Source of the DNA: Rikenellaceae bacterium
GTDB lineage: Bacteria > Bacteroidota > Bacteroidia > Bacteroidales > Rikenellaceae
Direction of reading: 5' to 3'
NCBI GenBank assembly: GCA_020859875.1
Contig: JAJBVJ010000233.1
Location: 1-25,238, forward strand
DNA length: 25,238 nucleotides
Positions 25,114-25,238 of this stretch are shown piece after piece. The first letter of the stretch is position 1. Each line of letters opens with the position of its first letter. The translations under genes were made by a program, and so were the position numbers. A model generated the notes under the pieces. The model searched no databases. It saw nothing but the letters and a program-made list of their open reading frames with translations, and was not told where the DNA came from.

Positions 25114-25140
25114 AGGGCGCATACTGCAAGTATGCGCCCT
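25114..25140 (+). terminator. Terminator of the PLP enzyme gene
   Basis: AGGGCGCATACT (25114-25125) and AGTATGCGCCCT (25129-25140) form a 12-bp GC-rich stem with a 3-nt loop, 22 bp past the stop codon. The following ATTAGTTC is only weakly T-rich. The remaining 98 bp to the window edge show no gene I can support. Confidence 0.75.
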
Positions 25141-25238
25141 ATTAGTTCATATCCGTGACATATGCGGCAGTTTGGCTTCGATGAATTTGGAATTGGGATT
25201 AAATTTTTTAATATTCGTACCACCCGGAACTATTATAA

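Noticed and set aside
1..25238. Defence system, CRISPR array, prophage or insertion sequence
   Set aside because: No repeat-spacer pattern, transposase, integrase, restriction enzyme or phage gene was recognised; all larger frames fit chromosomal envelope, fimbrial or metabolic genes.

Overview
The window looks like chromosomal DNA of a Bacteroidales bacterium, possibly a Rikenellaceae/Alistipes-like gut or oral lineage; the family-level guess is weak. The evidence is Bacteroidetes-type lipoproteins with a Cys-Ser-Asp-Asp start, FimB/Mfa2-type and Mfa1-type fimbrial subunits, a long LptD-like barrel with a proline-rich N-terminus, -7 boxes of the TAnnTTTG type (17483-17490, 23892-23899), and mostly absent Shine-Dalgarno sequences. 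I see no mobile element, integrase, CRISPR array, tRNA or rRNA.

Left part (1-5802). Two tandem minus-strand genes encode surface lipoproteins with related fimbrillin-like N-terminal halves but different C-terminal modules. One (1376-2998) ends in a DNA/RNA non-specific endonuclease of the DRGH type. The other (1-1330, cut by the window edge) carries an OB-like 'VEGYIVG' domain. Divergent from them is a secreted protein of unknown function whose last 63 residues resemble a TonB C-terminal domain (3392-5131). It meets, two bases away and tail to tail, a small NlpE-like lipoprotein whose two domains appear in the reverse of the usual order (5134-5802).

Middle part (5919-17319). This is envelope and housekeeping: a secreted M3 dipeptidyl carboxypeptidase and LptD on the minus strand, and divergently an N-acetylmuramoyl-L-alanine amidase with a C-terminal SPOR-like domain, an MCE/MlaD lipid-transport protein, MutS2 and a 14-TM DHA2-type efflux pump. 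The lptD/amidase divide holds a 9-2-9 palindrome overlapping a -7 box. LptD, amidase and MCE together suggest an outer-membrane and peptidoglycan maintenance cluster.

Right part (17440-25238). A two-gene fimbrial locus lies on the minus strand: a major Mfa1-type subunit broken by a single extra base near 20260-20272, then the Mfa2/FimB anchor, with a GC-rich hairpin between them and a strong terminator after them. An AraC regulator lies upstream and an HTH regulator of unknown family converges from the other side. Inverted repeats sit at both regulators' promoters. Beyond are a membrane-anchored M20 peptidase and a Cys/Met-metabolism PLP enzyme with a clear promoter and terminator.

The strongest leads are the paired fimbrillin-fold effector lipoproteins, the frameshifted fimbrillin, and the domain-permuted NlpE-like protein. 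I found nothing that clearly forms a new defence or mobile system.
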